A stretch of DNA of 64,000 nucleotides. It comes from Axinella damicornis (Eukaryota > Porifera > Demospongiae > Axinellida > Axinellidae). Made by a program: the position numbers and the translations under genes. The stretch spans positions 5,929,399-5,993,398 of the forward strand of contig OZ007510.1 of assembly GCA_963931865.1 (NCBI GenBank), read 5' to 3'. The notes under the pieces are model-generated. The model had not been told where the DNA came from, made no database searches, and was given only the letters and a program-made list of their open reading frames with translations. This document shows, one piece after another, positions 34,301-45,221 of the stretch; position 1 is the first letter of the stretch; every line of letters starts with the position of its first letter.

Positions 34301-35741
34301 TGGATGAAAAAAACAGTGGAGTGTTCTCCATTTAATGCCCGTTCGGTCTCCTTCGGAAGAAAGTACCGAAGCAGGCCAAAAGAGAACAGCTGCTGATACT
34401 TCTGCTATTGGTGAAGCTGCTAGAAAAGTTGACCGGTCTGTTTGCTTGCTAACTCGGCTATGGTAAAGTCTGCTGTTCCCGTCAGAGTCAAGCACAGTTG
34501 GCAGTGATTCTTTGACTTCCGAGGATACCCTTGATGGTTGTGATTCATGGGCTCGTTTTTCCTCTCCTATTGCTTCTGCCAAGAGGCGAGTTCAGTTTCA
34601 GTTGCCTACTCCTGCTAGTCCGATTGCCTATCGTACAAGAGACAGGGAACGCTGATGGTTCAGTTACTATGCCAAACCCAATAGATTGTTCTGCATTATG
34701 CATCAAGTCTGGCCAATTGCTACTACAGATTCTGCTCATGGAGTGCTAGCTAAAACATCCTGAGGACGAGTTGGCTCAGTGCAGCCGAGATGGTAGCTAA
34801 AGGAATTTATGAAGTCTCCGACAGTGGTCTGACATAGCTTGATGGTTAAGATCAATGCTAACAAGGAGTTACATTCCAGCATCATGATCATCGAGGAGTG
34901 CTATGTTACCAGGCTATTTTTTGACCGCCAAATACATAACTATACTTTTAAACGGGTCAGTCTCTGGCAACACCAAAGAATTTCAGTTCCAAGACCTTGA
35001 TTATGACTTCGTTTGGTTTACATGTTTTTACTTAGCCATGTTGTACCATTGTGCAATTATAATAAGTCAGTGGAGGTCAAAGGTCACATGCATATTATAT
35101 TTTAATGACCGAATGGGCATTAAATGGAGAACACTCCACTGGTTTTTCTTCCAAAATAACTTAAGGCTGTAGCCCTTGTGCTTAGAGAAGTCCAAACTGG
35201 TTGTAGACACAATAGGCTGTTGACACTTGACAGCACAGCAACATCTTCAGGACTTAAGAACACGGTGAGACATCTCAACAGTCAACTGCAACGGTGAGCA
35301 ACTTGAATAAGCATGTTTAGCTTGTCCTACACGGAAAGGGCTGAAGTTTGAGTGAGTCCTGTCTAGCAGTCCTGTCCAGTGAATAGACACTACTTGCTAG
35401 CGCTATATAGTGCATGCTATAGCTCGCACGCGCGTTATTACACGAGACCACGTGCAAGCGCTTCCATTTCATTACCAATTTTCCGTTTCCGTTTTCCGTT
35501 TCCGTTTTCCGTTTCCGTTTCCGTTTTCCGTTTCCGTTTCCGCTTTCCGTTTCTGTCTTTTCCATAGGCCCCTGTCTAAGTGGTCCACTAATTTCAGGTA
35601 CCTGTCAAGGCTATCCAAGGTCAACTCTATGTGAGGATCTCAGCACACATCTACAACGAGCCTAAGGACTATCAATGTTTGGCTGAAGCAGTGCTGAAAC
35701 TGGTGAAGCGAGTCACAAAAGCCTGCAGCCCACAGAACTGA
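28246..35741 (+). CDS. Class V PLP-dependent aminotransferase, isopenicillin-N-epimerase-like (16 exons, 478 aa)
   Basis: A fold-type I PLP enzyme of the NifS/IPNS-epimerase group; the likely reaction is cysteine desulfurase/lyase or racemase chemistry, substrate unknown. Landmarks: FLNHGAFGAVLKEAL, then RQPLKFLDRELLPHLVYVTR, VLVPNATTGINTV, and the cofactor Asp in IDGAHALGTLP (codon 31706-31708). The Schiff-base Lys is in SNAHKWLCSPKG (31866-31868). FWEWYGVDNIRRYIHG and a C-terminal domain follow, ending at TGA 35739. Exons: 28246-28401, 28670-28768, 29617-29685, 30256-30355, 30602-30724, 30840-30934, 31182-31210, 31458-31524, 31598-31623, 31687-31746, 31829-31886, 32294-32399, 32563-32601, 32664-32735, 32871-33064, 35598-35741. 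Phases all fit (1,437 nt). The first exon is the least certain: the ATG at 28246 is the first in the open frame. No targeting signal is clear. Confidence 0.88.
28804..29461. mobile_element. 658-bp MITE, GTACCGTAGTCTCG ends
   Basis: Inverted ends of about 27 bp (GTACCGTAGTCTCGAGAAAA at 28804; complement ending at 29461). Subterminal units are repeated in tandem: CGAAAGTAGGCCCACCC twice and GGGTGGGCGTATTTTCGAG twice. Same terminal consensus as 22725-23291. Lies in the aminotransferase second intron. Confidence 0.75.
30005..30126 (-). mobile_element. tRNA-derived SINE remnant
   Basis: On the minus strand the head reads like a Ser/Leu-type tRNA: the A-box-like TGGCCAAGCAGATAAAGC, then about 25 bp on the B-box-like GAGTTTGAGTCCC, followed by CACCATGCAGC and a short body. 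The A-box/B-box spacing matches a pol III promoter. It lacks a clean acceptor stem, so it is a SINE rather than a tRNA gene. Confidence 0.55.
31360..31397. repeat. Poly-G tract (38 G)
   Basis: Uninterrupted G run in an aminotransferase intron. Its length is likely approximate in the assembly. A shorter G run is at about 32136-32152. Confidence 0.9.
33883..35571. mobile_element. 1.69-kb foldback transposon with long inverted arms and 9-bp target duplication (Mutator-like)
   Basis: CTGTCTAAG is repeated exactly at 33874-33882 and 35572-35580. Arms of roughly 460 bp are near-perfect inverted copies: GGGCCTATGGAAAAGACAGA at the left and its complement at the right. They begin with a CGGAAA-type short tandem array. 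A 9-bp duplication plus very long arms is the Mutator/MULE pattern. The unique centre (about 34350-35100) has no transposase frame. It sits in the last aminotransferase intron and is spliced out in the model. Confidence 0.82.
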
Positions 35742-36071
35742 AACAGGTTCATGCAATCCAGTATGGCATGGTCTATACTATTCCATGGGACCAGCCAGTC
35801 ATGGACAACAATCATAATATTTTATACCATGGGACCCGTCATGAACACCATCATTATATTTTATCAAGATCTGAACCCAACAATCAAAATTGTGCAGAAA
35901 TAATAAATATTAAACAAAATAACAACAAATACAATAATCATAACTTTTGCCTAATCAAAGATTCTTGACAGCAAGTGGCTACCAACCTGCCATCTTCACA
36001 GAATATCCTGCAGGTGACACAAGCAGTCACAGACTGAACACTGTCCTCTACACCATGACTGTGTATAGTAT

Positions 36072-36303
36072 TAGCCTCGTTCCCAGGCCCGAGAGGCAGT
36101 ATAATTGTGGTTGTGTCACCCCTTGGTGGAGGACCGGTGTAGTAAAATAGAAAGCATCACACGCTCAACCAAGTGACTATGAAGATCATGTCACTTGCAC
36201 CCTCCCCCTTATGAATACTTGTTTTGGTTACGGATAATTGCATGTGCAAACAGTGGAAACTGGGCCTTTTCTCCTCCCTCTCTTGGGCCTGGGAACGAGG
36301 CTA
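36072..36303. mobile_element. 232-bp TAGCCTCG-family MITE
   Basis: TAGCCTCGTTCCCAGGCCC at the left and GGGCCTGGGAACGAGGCTA at the right are exact complements over 19 bp. Lies between the convergent aminotransferase and thioesterase genes. No clear target duplication. Confidence 0.75.
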
Positions 36304-36693
36304 TGTAAATTAGTATACACTGCAATATATAGTACTGCACAGTACGTGGCGTAGCCAGCGGAAGTTATGATGATGTCATCTGCTGCCATTCATTACTGAC
36401 TACAGCTGTATACAAAAACTGCACGGCAACAATGACGATTAAAGGCCCAGGGACGTACTTCATGGGATCAGTAAGGCTTTGCCAGTTGGAGACAGGCAGC
36501 AGCGACCTATATCCGGATCACCGTACACTTGGCTAAACATTTTGCACAGTGAATAAGCACCACTATATAGGGAGAGTTGCATACTCATGCCCGAGCAGAT
36601 CAATTGAAACATTGGCCGGGTAGCCCAGGCTTGGCTACACCACTGCATGGCCATATATGGTACTACATGCTCAAACACAATTAATTGGTTGCT

Positions 36694-37994
36694 CACTTGG
36701 AGACATTATGAGCACTTCCACCAACAGCATGCTCACACTCTGTGACGAATAGGTGCCACTTATCAGCTTGTACAGATTCGTGGAATAGGATGCTGTGATC
36801 CACAGAGGCAATGAACCGTGTCTCCATGCCTGGATACTTCATCATGATGGTGCCAGCTATCGACGCATCTGAGGCGTACGCCAAAGCTGCTCTGTGGCGG
36901 TTCTGTGAGTCTGCACTGGATAAGGTTGACTTGGCCCAAAGCAGACGCCTGTGCACATAGAGAAACAAAGTTTAACAAAGAGAAGTGATACACTTCATAG
37001 TCAATTCAGTACTAATTCTACATATGCCACCTACTTTTGTCTCCCCCCATAGTATACAGGACATTAGCGTAGCCTCTCCAAAAGAAAATTGGCTCTAACC
37101 CCAAGGTTGTGGAAATGCTGACACTCAAGTATAGGCCCCTCCAACAGCTCTGCTCTCTCAGGACAATGGGGTTATAAGGCCCTGAGAACGGCTCAGAACA
37201 TGCCATGCACACTTGGGTCAGCATAAATATACTGAGTTAGAGATTGTAACTCTCAGGCTTAGAGAAATACGTGACACCAATGATAGTGCGAACTCAGTTG
37301 AAGTGTGAAGCCATATATGTGTGTGTAATGTGAATTAATTTGTGATTAAAACATATACAAGGATGGTGTATATCAGTGTTTCCACAGGATATAGGAGGGG
37401 AAGAGCCAAGATTATGACCACATCGAAGAAGGCCAAGAAAGGAGGGGAGCACCCAAAACACTGTACTGACTATAATATTATGCCAACAACTGAGCAATGT
37501 CCTGTACCTTGGGTGGACTGGTGTGCGGGTCTTCCAGGCTTTTCTGTGCTCATCTGGCACGTACATGTACATGTGTACATGGTGAAATCCTGTAAAGTTA
37601 AATGGAATGAATCTCTTATCCGACTCCTTCGCATCTTCATCAGGAGGTCGGGGAACATCTGGCATCACTGAAGAGCTGTGGCTAAGATTGGCACTTGCTG
37701 CATCAGCCTTATAGAGGGACACAAGGGCTTGGAAGACAATCCTACCCTCCTGCCATGCTTTCACTGATCGTGTGCAAAAGCTCTTTCCATCTTTAAGCTT
37801 TTCCACTTCATATATGACATCTGGGCTGCCTTTTGTAGGATTGACAAAATAGCAGTGTAAGGAATGGAAAAGGAAGTCTGCATTATCCAGTGATTTCTCT
37901 GCAGCTGTCATTGCTTGGGACACCACCTGTCCTCCATACACGCTTCGAAGTATTTCGTGCTTCCACAGCTTGCTACTACGGTAGAGGTTCAGGC
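36694..37994 (-). CDS. Acyl-CoA thioesterase, ACOT8/TesB-like (partial model)
   Basis: Hydrolyses acyl-CoA to free acid and CoA; the family works in peroxisomes. Exon from 37994 downward: NLYRSSKLWKHEILRS, YGGQVVSQAMTAAEKSL, LFHSLHCYFVNPTKG, YEVEKLKDGKSFCTRSVKAW and IVFQALVSLYKAD, the first hot-dog half with its GGQ and R-S-V motifs. The frame runs on to about 37527 (DEHRKAWKTRTPVHPR before a GT donor). The second hot-dog half is the exon 36948-36697: ALAYASDASIAGTIMMKY, FIASVDHSILFHE, DKWHLFVTECEHAVGGSA, which contains the conserved D and H positions. The first exon and an expected last exon (G-x-I-W...QEGxxR) were not found. The frame meets TGA at 36694 directly after the splice donor, so the 3' end is open. 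No AKL/SKL tail is visible. Confidence 0.8.
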
Positions 37995-38338
37995 CTATAG
38001 CTGATAGAAATGTGTACAGATATCAGTGCTATAACAATAGGACAGCACACTGACACCACATCACATCTCTAATACATTTCGGGAGTGGTAGGCTATCCTA
38101 TAGATCTGTAGGCTTCCTCAGTTCCACAAGCTACCTATGTCATGCAGGAGTCAAAATGCTGGTTGCAGTATATGCATGATTGACTAAATTCTTGGGAGTT
38201 GAGTCAACAGGACAGGAATTGTAGAAATAGCAGCAGAATTAAGGTACATGGGTTGGTACCAAGACTACCCTCCCATGACTTTAGTGAAGTGTAAGACAGG
38301 ATTAGTGGCCTGTACGTTATGTGGTGCATGTAGCTTTG

Positions 38339-38366
38339 CCATAGATAATAGAGCTATTATCTATGG
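38339..38366. repeat. 28-bp perfect palindrome CCATAGATAATAGAG...
   Basis: CCATAGATAATAG followed by its complement CTATTATCTATGG. Smallest member of the CATAGATAAT family. Confidence 0.6.
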
Positions 38367-38840
38367 CTTTGCTAACATCACTACAGTACGTTAACATGCA
38401 CTGCAGTATTCAGAAGTCCACAGAAGATATGCCATCATCCCTGACACAATACATCTGTGGAGGGTATTACGGCATCCTCCTAGCTCCATGATATGCATGA
38501 CACGGTCTAGACCATGTGCCTGTGTGGGTGTGATTACCGCATGGTCATAGTCTTGAGATCATTTCACTTCTAGCTTGAGTGACTCGAGTCAACGTCAGGC
38601 TCTCTCACAGCCTCAGTAAACTTGGGGACAGCGGCTCACAGCTCAGCGGACAGACCGGTGGGACGCCCCATGAAGATGACCGCACCACTGCACACCCCTT
38701 TGGGGAACAAGCTCCGTGAGTTTTGTCACACAGTCTCTAGGCTAGCAGTGTAAAACCCTCTCACAGTTCTGCTACCTTGTCATCCCAATCACTTCATTTG
38801 TGCGCACGGACACGAATGCACATTTCAGCACTCTGTAAGC

Positions 38841-39426
38841 TAGTCTCGCAAGCCAGCCTCTTTTTCTACGAGGGGGCGCGTGCGGAGGGGGGAGGGAAAA
38901 AGAGTCTGGTGACTTAAGCCAACATTTCGTTACCCAGTGGAATGCAATCAACTGTAGCAAATGAAAAAGTCACATGGTAGCTATCCAATTATCGCCCACA
39001 ACTTTCAAATGTGCAACTGCGAATCGAGTTGGAGGAGGCTCGCGAAGCTCTGGAGAGTAGTAACCGTTGGAAGGTGAGCCACGGAAAAGCCTTCAGCAGT
39101 ATATATACGTAGTAACAAGGCGATTTTCCAGTACCCGTTAGAAGACTCACAAGTACATCCCGTCCGCTGAAGGAGTTCTTCACTGCTAATTCTTGCTTTG
39201 GGGCACAACCTTGGATAGCCTAGTTGCGTTTTGCAGCGATGGCAATCGCACGCGTACGCACTGTCTCTGAATTACGCTATGAAAATCATGTGACTGCTGC
39301 AATCTCATTGGCTCTACCCACATTCCGGCAGAGAAAACGAAATGTTGGCTTAAGTCACCAGACTCTTTTTCCCTCCCCCCTCCGCGCGCGCCCCCTCGTA
39401 GAAAAAGAGGCTGGCTTGCGAGACTA
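38841..39426. mobile_element. 586-bp TAGTCTCG-family element with 9-bp target duplication
   Basis: TCTGTAAGC at 38832-38840 is repeated at 39427-39435. Inverted arms of about 88 bp: TAGTCTCGCAAGCCAGCCTC and onward at the left, complement at the right. The core holds a helicase-like peptide on the minus strand. The 9-bp duplication suggests mobilisation by a Mutator-like transposase. Confidence 0.8.
39076..39192 (-). pseudogene. RecQ-like helicase motif I fragment inside a MITE
   Basis: The minus strand reads ELAVKNSFSGRDVLVSLLTG then TGKSPCYYVYILLKAFPWL. The pattern GRDVLVSLxTGxGKSxCY is the Walker A region of RecQ-family DNA helicases. Only about 35 residues are recognisable; no start, later motifs or splice context. 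Probably gene sequence captured by the transposon. Confidence 0.5.
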
Positions 39427-40077
39427 TCTGTAAGCCAGACTATAGGCCTATACCCTAACCCATCTCCCTGCTAGCAGTGTAGACCATTCACCTTCAACAT
39501 CAATGGCTTGCTTCGTACAAGAAGCAGGACTTGAGGGGGAATCCATCAGAGTCGCTTTCTGGAGGTGGTATCGGTATCCGGATCCCATAACGAGACTCGA
39601 GATCGAGTAGTGTATGTAACGAGACCACACACCTCGATTTCAATATTATTTTACGTAAGGCCAAATTAAAACCGCGCGCAGGCGCACATAGATGGTTGCA
39701 CTCTAGCTAATACTGCTCTACTGGCCAGTGGGCATTTCTTGATTCATCAGAAGTTAGAGAAGTCTAAGAGAAGAAGCTTGAGGTAAAAGCAATTGCCCGT
39801 GTTGTTTTGTTTCTGTAGCCTAGGCCATGCGCCGTGCGGCGCGGTACGCGGTTCTTCAAAAACAGCGCGGGTCGACGTCTGGAACGAGGCCAGCTAGCTA
39901 TGTACGTGCATGTGTGTAATTTATTGCTATGTACTGACTAATGGGCCACCTTGGGCCTCTACATGTCATTAAAATGTCATTCAATATTATTTTGTTTCTG
40001 CACACGTAAATCTGCGCGTTGTCGAATAATCGTAGCTAGAATTTGTAGTTTGAATTGCTTGCGTTTGCTGTCTGGAA

Positions 40078-40173
40078 GTAGGTGGGCTGGTGTTATGTAT
40101 GCTATCGTGAACGGTTACTTTTTTCACACGTCTGCGCGAGTTGTAGCCCTTCGTATAAGGCATTTTGTGGGAC
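40078..40173. repeat. Dispersed repeat D, copy 2
   Basis: Same ordered words as at 20780-20925 (TATGCTATCGTG, TTTTTTCACACGTCTGCG, GCGAGTTGTAGCCC, TATAAGGCATTTTGTG), slightly shorter. Confidence 0.6.
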
Positions 40174-40676
40174 TTTGCATGAGCCAGTTATGGCTGTCAC
40201 ATGGGTTACACAAGTTAAGGGTGGTCAGAACTAACAACCATGCGGACACCAAAATATGTATCAATTAAGAACTTGTTGTCATACAACTATTATTTTGATG
40301 ACCACAAGAATGTAGTGGGAATTGCCGGAAAATGAAAGCCACAGCTGTATGCTTGGCTACATACCACATAAAAATCATCCATCAGCAGGGTACAGTCACG
40401 TAAGTTGATTATAATTATAACAGCCACACGATGACAGGAGTATATCTCAGGAAGGCACATGTACAGAGAAAGACAGAAGTCCATTAGTCCAGTTCACTTT
40501 CTATGTATCTCTCATATGTGTGTACACGATCCTTCGATCCTCAGTATGTCACTCCATCTGTCATCTTCACATCTCTAGATCTCTCAGCATATATATGTGC
40601 TTGTCCTCTCAGCCTGCATCAATATCTGTACACCGTTTCTCTCAGTCTCTACGTCTAGCCTCTCCTGTGCACACAC

Positions 40677-41255
40677 TAGTCTCGTTCCCAGACCCTCCCG
40701 AAACGCGGAAAGAGGGTCTGGTGTTCTGAGCGACATTTCTTGGCGCATGGGGCGGGGCTATACGGCGTAAGGAATGTAATTACCTGCATTCTGTATGTCC
40801 TCTCCAATAAAAGCGCACCTATCACTATTCTTATAAGCTTACTGTAGCAGCGCATTTGGTCCTTCACGAGTGACACCAAAGGGCCAACAACAACATACAG
40901 TTGCCCTGCGCTTGTACAGAATTCTATCTGACGTTGTCAAAGATGAGTGGAAGTGTCACGAAACACAGAGATTTCCCAAAACCAGCCGGCAAGATAATCG
41001 ATTTGGCTTACTGCCTCAGCTCGCTCTTCGGTAGGCCTGTCGTATCCATTTCACTGACATACCGTCCGTACTAGCTACACTGCACTGTTACATGTACTGT
41101 ACCTATGACTTACGCTGATTGACTACGTCATTCGCGTTCTGCAATCTGATTCGAGCTTTAAAATCCGAGAGCGACCACGCCCCATGAATCAAGAAATGTC
41201 GCTCAGAACACCAGACCCTCTTTCCGCATTTCGGGAGGGTCTGGGCACGAGACTA
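40677..41255. mobile_element. 579-bp TAGTCTCG-family element with 9-bp target duplication
   Basis: TGCACACAC at 40668-40676 is repeated at 41256-41264. Arms of about 80 bp begin TAGTCTCGTTCCCAGACCCT and end with the complement at 41255. The core has no long frame. Same termini and same duplication length as 38841-39426. Confidence 0.82.
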
Positions 41256-41482
41256 TGCACACACATATAGTACATTCGTCTGCGACTCGGACTGTGTCCA
41301 CTACGTCGTCCTTCTCACGTGCACCGTCCACGTGCACATTTCCGTCAGATTTCCTTGCCACATCTGCTCAACTACTATACCATAACAGCAGTTAACAGCT
41401 TGGACACCATGCCACTAACTTGACGGCTGGACCATGGGACAAAGGGAATCAGCTGAGCGCAGGGGCTGCTGTGTACGTGCAG

Positions 41483-41508
41483 CCATAGATATGAGACTAT
41501 ATCTATGG
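41483..41508. repeat. 26-bp palindrome of the CCATAGAT family
   Basis: CCATAGATATGAGACTATATCTATGG: ends fully inverted, core slightly different from 38339-38366. Confidence 0.55.
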
Positions 41509-42667
41509 TGCAGCCTGCTGTACTTCTGCATCACCTTGACCAGGGTTGTTATCAACAGGTTTCCTGGCTGACTAGTAGTTCCTGTAAGTGTCCTAGTAAC
41601 TTGCGGGCGACTTGGTCACTCGTTGCGAGACGTACCATCGCCATCTTCGCCATGTGTACTGGCACGTGAGATAATTAAATTCATAATCGCTTAATGTACA
41701 TTCTTGTGGTGTTGCCGTGACAATTAGGGAAATCGAGTGAATGTGGTTCGCATAACTCAGTGAAACATGACCTGTGTTCACCGGAATGGGACTTCAGTAC
41801 AATCTTCGTCATCCTGGCCTGCTGGGGAGCTAGGTATACTAGGCATAGGCTTGACCGTAACGTGAAGTTTTTCCGAATTATACGCTACATGAATGAGAAA
41901 AATACAAAAGCGCTTGCTTCCGCTTATTCCCAGTGCGCATTCGGGGCCTGGGAACGAGACTACAGTGAAAAGCGCCACGTTACTGGATTCCCCTCGTGCA
42001 AACAGCCCTGTAGGCGACGTTCAAAGGCGTAAAGTCGCTTTGAGAAATAGGTCTGGATTTGGCTATTCCAGTGTCCCGCCTGAGGGCAAGGTAGAGTTAT
42101 GAACTTTTCTCTGTGTTCTGTAGTCCATACGGACGGTAGGCTGCAGCAAGCTGCGTGTTTATAAGTGCTTTTCTAACAGAGATACAGTCCATAGCAACCA
42201 GTCGCGCGCGCGCCCCTTATGAATAATTTATTAGTTCTGACCACCCTTAATGCTGTAGGTGAGTATATAAATGAATTGGTGGGATGTGATGACTGTTAGG
42301 CCACCGTTTACTGCAAACATGTTTCTGGTCACAAATTTCCCCTACTATAGTGCGGGCAGGCGAGCAAGGAAGCAGCGCTATAAACGCTAGCTACACTAGA
42401 CTCACATGCACACTACACTCACATGCACACTACTTTGGGATCACGTTGTCTAATAATGGTGTGATGTCATCAATAATGGCCAATTGATGCGGTTCAGTCA
42501 ACAGGATGCGGGCGGGTGACCAGAAACACTTAATGTAAACAGTGGCCTTAGAGGGCTCAAGGGGTCAAGGGGAGAATCAGAGACTGGGATTGTACGGGGT
42601 TTGGATTTAGAACACTAGCTCTTTCCTCCTCTGCCACCATCTCAGTACCTCCGCCATTATCAAATCG

Positions 42668-42915
42668 TCAATCTTCTCTGCTACCATCCTGTCCAAGCCT
42701 TACAACCCTCCTACCCAACATCAGAGCCATTTTCCCAGCATTGTCTGCTCCAAAAAACTCCTCCAACCAAGCATCTGAACCTGAACCCTCAATGTCTCCT
42801 ATCCTGCTTAGTAGCTCCTGCCTCTCCCACTGGAACTCCTCACACAACACTAGTGTGAAGTAGGAAGTTTCTACTGTCTACAGCACACATTTGTCCTCCT
42901 CACAGAGCCTGCACC
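42668..42915 (-). pseudogene. Non-LTR retrotransposon reverse-transcriptase C-terminal remnant
   Basis: On the minus strand the frame reads CRLCEEDKC, one stop, then YFTLVLCEEFQWERQELLSR and GKMALMLGRRVVRL. The C-x-x-C...E-E-F-x-x-E-R-x-x-L arrangement, followed by L-x-G-x-R-V, is the zinc-knuckle tail seen at the end of many LINE polymerases. The in-frame stop and missing upstream domains mark a dead 3' fragment. Confidence 0.5.
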
Positions 42916-43198
42916 TCTAATTTTATCTGCAACAGGCCTGCTTAACCTGTCCTCATCCAGAACTGACATCTGATTGCCTCCTGTCCTTGTGATGCCCCAG
43001 TGTATGTTTCCACCCCAAACTCTTCCTTCCCCACCCCAAGCTACTCCTACTCTCAACCTCCACCCACCAGTCCTCATCATTGCCTTCCTCCACCTTAGTC
43101 TTCCATTCTTCCATGGTTGCACTTGAGCCTATACTTACTCCATACTAGCCCCATCCAACATTTCCAGCCTCCTTCAACTTCTCTCTGCTGCTACCTTT

Positions 43199-43371
43199 GC
43201 ACTTGTGGAGATAATTGGAGGCATGAGCTGCTGATAGCCACCTACCTGGTATATTAACTAGGAGAATGCATGGCATTGTGGAATTATTTACACAATCAGG
43301 TGTGGATGTTTACACTTGTGGAGATAATTGCAGGCATGCGCTGCTGATAGCCACCTACCTGGTATATTAAC
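43199..43371. repeat. 58-bp unit duplicated in tandem with spacer
   Basis: ACTTGTGGAGATAATTG through CACCTACCTGGTATATTAAC occurs at 43199-43257 and again at 43312-43371 with two or three differences. Confidence 0.75.
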
Positions 43372-44429
43372 CTAAAGACTAGCTTGAACATGTCGGATAT
43401 TGGATCAAGCCGTTTCTACAACTGCAATCGTTGAACACAGTGTACCATACGTGTTGCCAGACCCTTTCTCGTTTTTCCGAGTGGGGTCTGGGAACGAGAC
43501 TATCATTGCCAGGCCATTGCCCAGGATAATTTATCACGTGTGAGAGTAGACAGAGAACTTAATTGAACGTGGGTACACTAACCGCAACTATGCAGCGCGA
43601 AGCTAGTCTCACGGGAGGGGAGGGTCTGGTCAAATTGGATTCAAGGGAGCTGATGCCATTCAGTACACTAGTACCGCAATGCTTTTCTACTGCACACACT
43701 CCCAATTATGTTTGCACCCACTTTGCCAGCTGCCCTACTGCAATACCAAAGCCGTATGGCAATTTGACTGGACTCTCCCTTCCCCGTAGTGGGTGTGGTG
43801 AGAGGCTGGCCCACAAGACTAGTATAGCACGAACCCGGCTCATTCAGCGCTCGACCATTAGCTGCATGGAGATTGATGATAGTCATGCTTTGACTGTTTC
43901 TGCGAACACCAAGTGTTGAGAACGATTCACGGAAACCTGCAAAAGGTTCATTTTTGGCATTCAATTCCACCACTTCTTGGTGAGGTCATGGAACGGCCGT
44001 CTTGATGTCTCAGCTAGCACCTGGTACGATTCCGAAGTCTTGCTGCTGCTGTGTGGTACAGGGCAACTTGATAACGCTGTCAGGTATACAACCTTCTCAA
44101 ATATGAACTACACATGCTGGTATAAAATCATAAATGCATAACTAGCAGTTTTGTTTGCCCAGACGTACACGTAGCTAAGTGTTCTCACATAACAAGATAT
44201 TGTACGTTCCCAGGCTCTCCCACATGCGAACAAAATTCGGAGAAAGGGGGAGAGCCTAGAATATCATTAGGGGCGTGGTCAAGGGTTAGAGTGCAGGCAT
44301 TAATTGTACAACATTTCTGTGGTGTCACGCTACTAGTACCATATATATTACAAGTAGCTGAGCTCGCTTCGCTCGCTCAGCTACTTCCCCCTTGTTCGCC
44401 TACCGTGCATAATCCCGTGCCGGACAGCT

Positions 44430-44705
44430 CTCTGAAGAGCTGCTTCTCCCCGATTGCGTCCGCTTCAGCTGCTGCTCGCCGCTTGCATCCGCTTCAGCTG
44501 CTGCTCCCGGGCCCGATTGCGGCATCCGCTTCCACTGCTGCTTGCGCTGCCTCGCGTCCAGCTGCTGCTCCCCGATTGCGCCTGCTTCAGCTGCTGCTCG
44601 CCGCCCGATCGCGTCCGCTTCGACTGCTGCTCCCGGATTGTGTCCGCTTGAACTGCTGCACGCCCGATTGCGTCCGTTTCGACTGCTGCTCCCCGATTGC
44701 ATACC
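44430..44705. repeat. Minisatellite of GATTGCGTCCGCTTCAGCTGCTGCTC-like units
   Basis: About ten degenerate units of 27-36 bp. Every frame is open because the unit is Ser/Ala/Leu-rich, so the frames here are artefacts. Preceded by a palindrome, AGTAGCTGAGCTCGCTTCGC and onward, at about 44352-44387. Confidence 0.8.
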
Positions 44706-44833
44706 CAGGCCCAATGTTCTCGAACATTCTTCGCGGAGTTCGAGGTTCAGTAAATAAATTAAAGTACGAAGGTCGCGCGTCACTATAGTCTAGTCCCGCC
44801 CCACGCACATCCCACTTCCGTCAAGCACAGACA

Positions 44834-44856
44834 GACACACACACACACACACACAC
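44834..44856. repeat. (CA)n microsatellite
   Basis: About eleven CA units. Confidence 0.85.
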
Positions 44857-45013
44857 GTTAAAATCTTAATGAATTGACAGTGGGTAGAACGAGGCTACTC
44901 GTAAATGCCACAATTCACAGGTTTGCCTCGCTGCAGTTTTATTGGTTATTCATGGTCATAAGTAACTGCCAGCAAGGGAACTGGAGGAGGCAAAAGAGAA
45001 AAGAAACTATCAC

Positions 45014-45221
45014 ATGTAGCGTTGGTTAGCCAGATTTACACCAGTGGAGATTTTCAATGTCAAAAAAAATGTTTTGACCACTCTTTGTTGGTCTTCTTCA
45101 GGCAGAACTGCAGAGCTGCAATAATTTCCTGAAGAAGACCAACAAAGAGCGGTCGAAACGTATTTTCTAAATTGAAAATCTCCGGATCCACTGGTGTAAG
45201 TCCGGCTAACCAGCGCTACAT
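45014..45221. mobile_element. 208-bp foldback element
   Basis: ATGTAGCGTTGGTTAGCC at the left pairs with GGCTAACCAGCGCTACAT at the right. Inner arms GTTGGTCTTCTTCAGG and CCTGAAGAAGACCAAC also pair. Several arm mismatches make it older than 54697-54964. Confidence 0.7.

Noticed and set aside
38590..38720. Plus-strand frame with RPMKMTAPLHTPLGNKLR next to a GTGAGT
   Set aside because: A possible first exon, but no second exon could be linked to it and no family resemblance was seen.
39001..39073. Plus-strand coiled-coil-like peptide ELEEAREALESSNRW before GTGAGC
   Set aside because: It looks like an exon but lies within a MITE with a clear target duplication and has no partner exons; the antisense helicase-like reading is at least as good.
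43560..43975. Overlapping frames of 101-118 codons on both strands
   Set aside because: No domain, no splice context, and a TAGTCTCA-like MITE end runs through the region.
44430..44790. Several Ser/Leu/Ala-rich frames on both strands
   Set aside because: All produced by the minisatellite; no start context, splice sites or domain.
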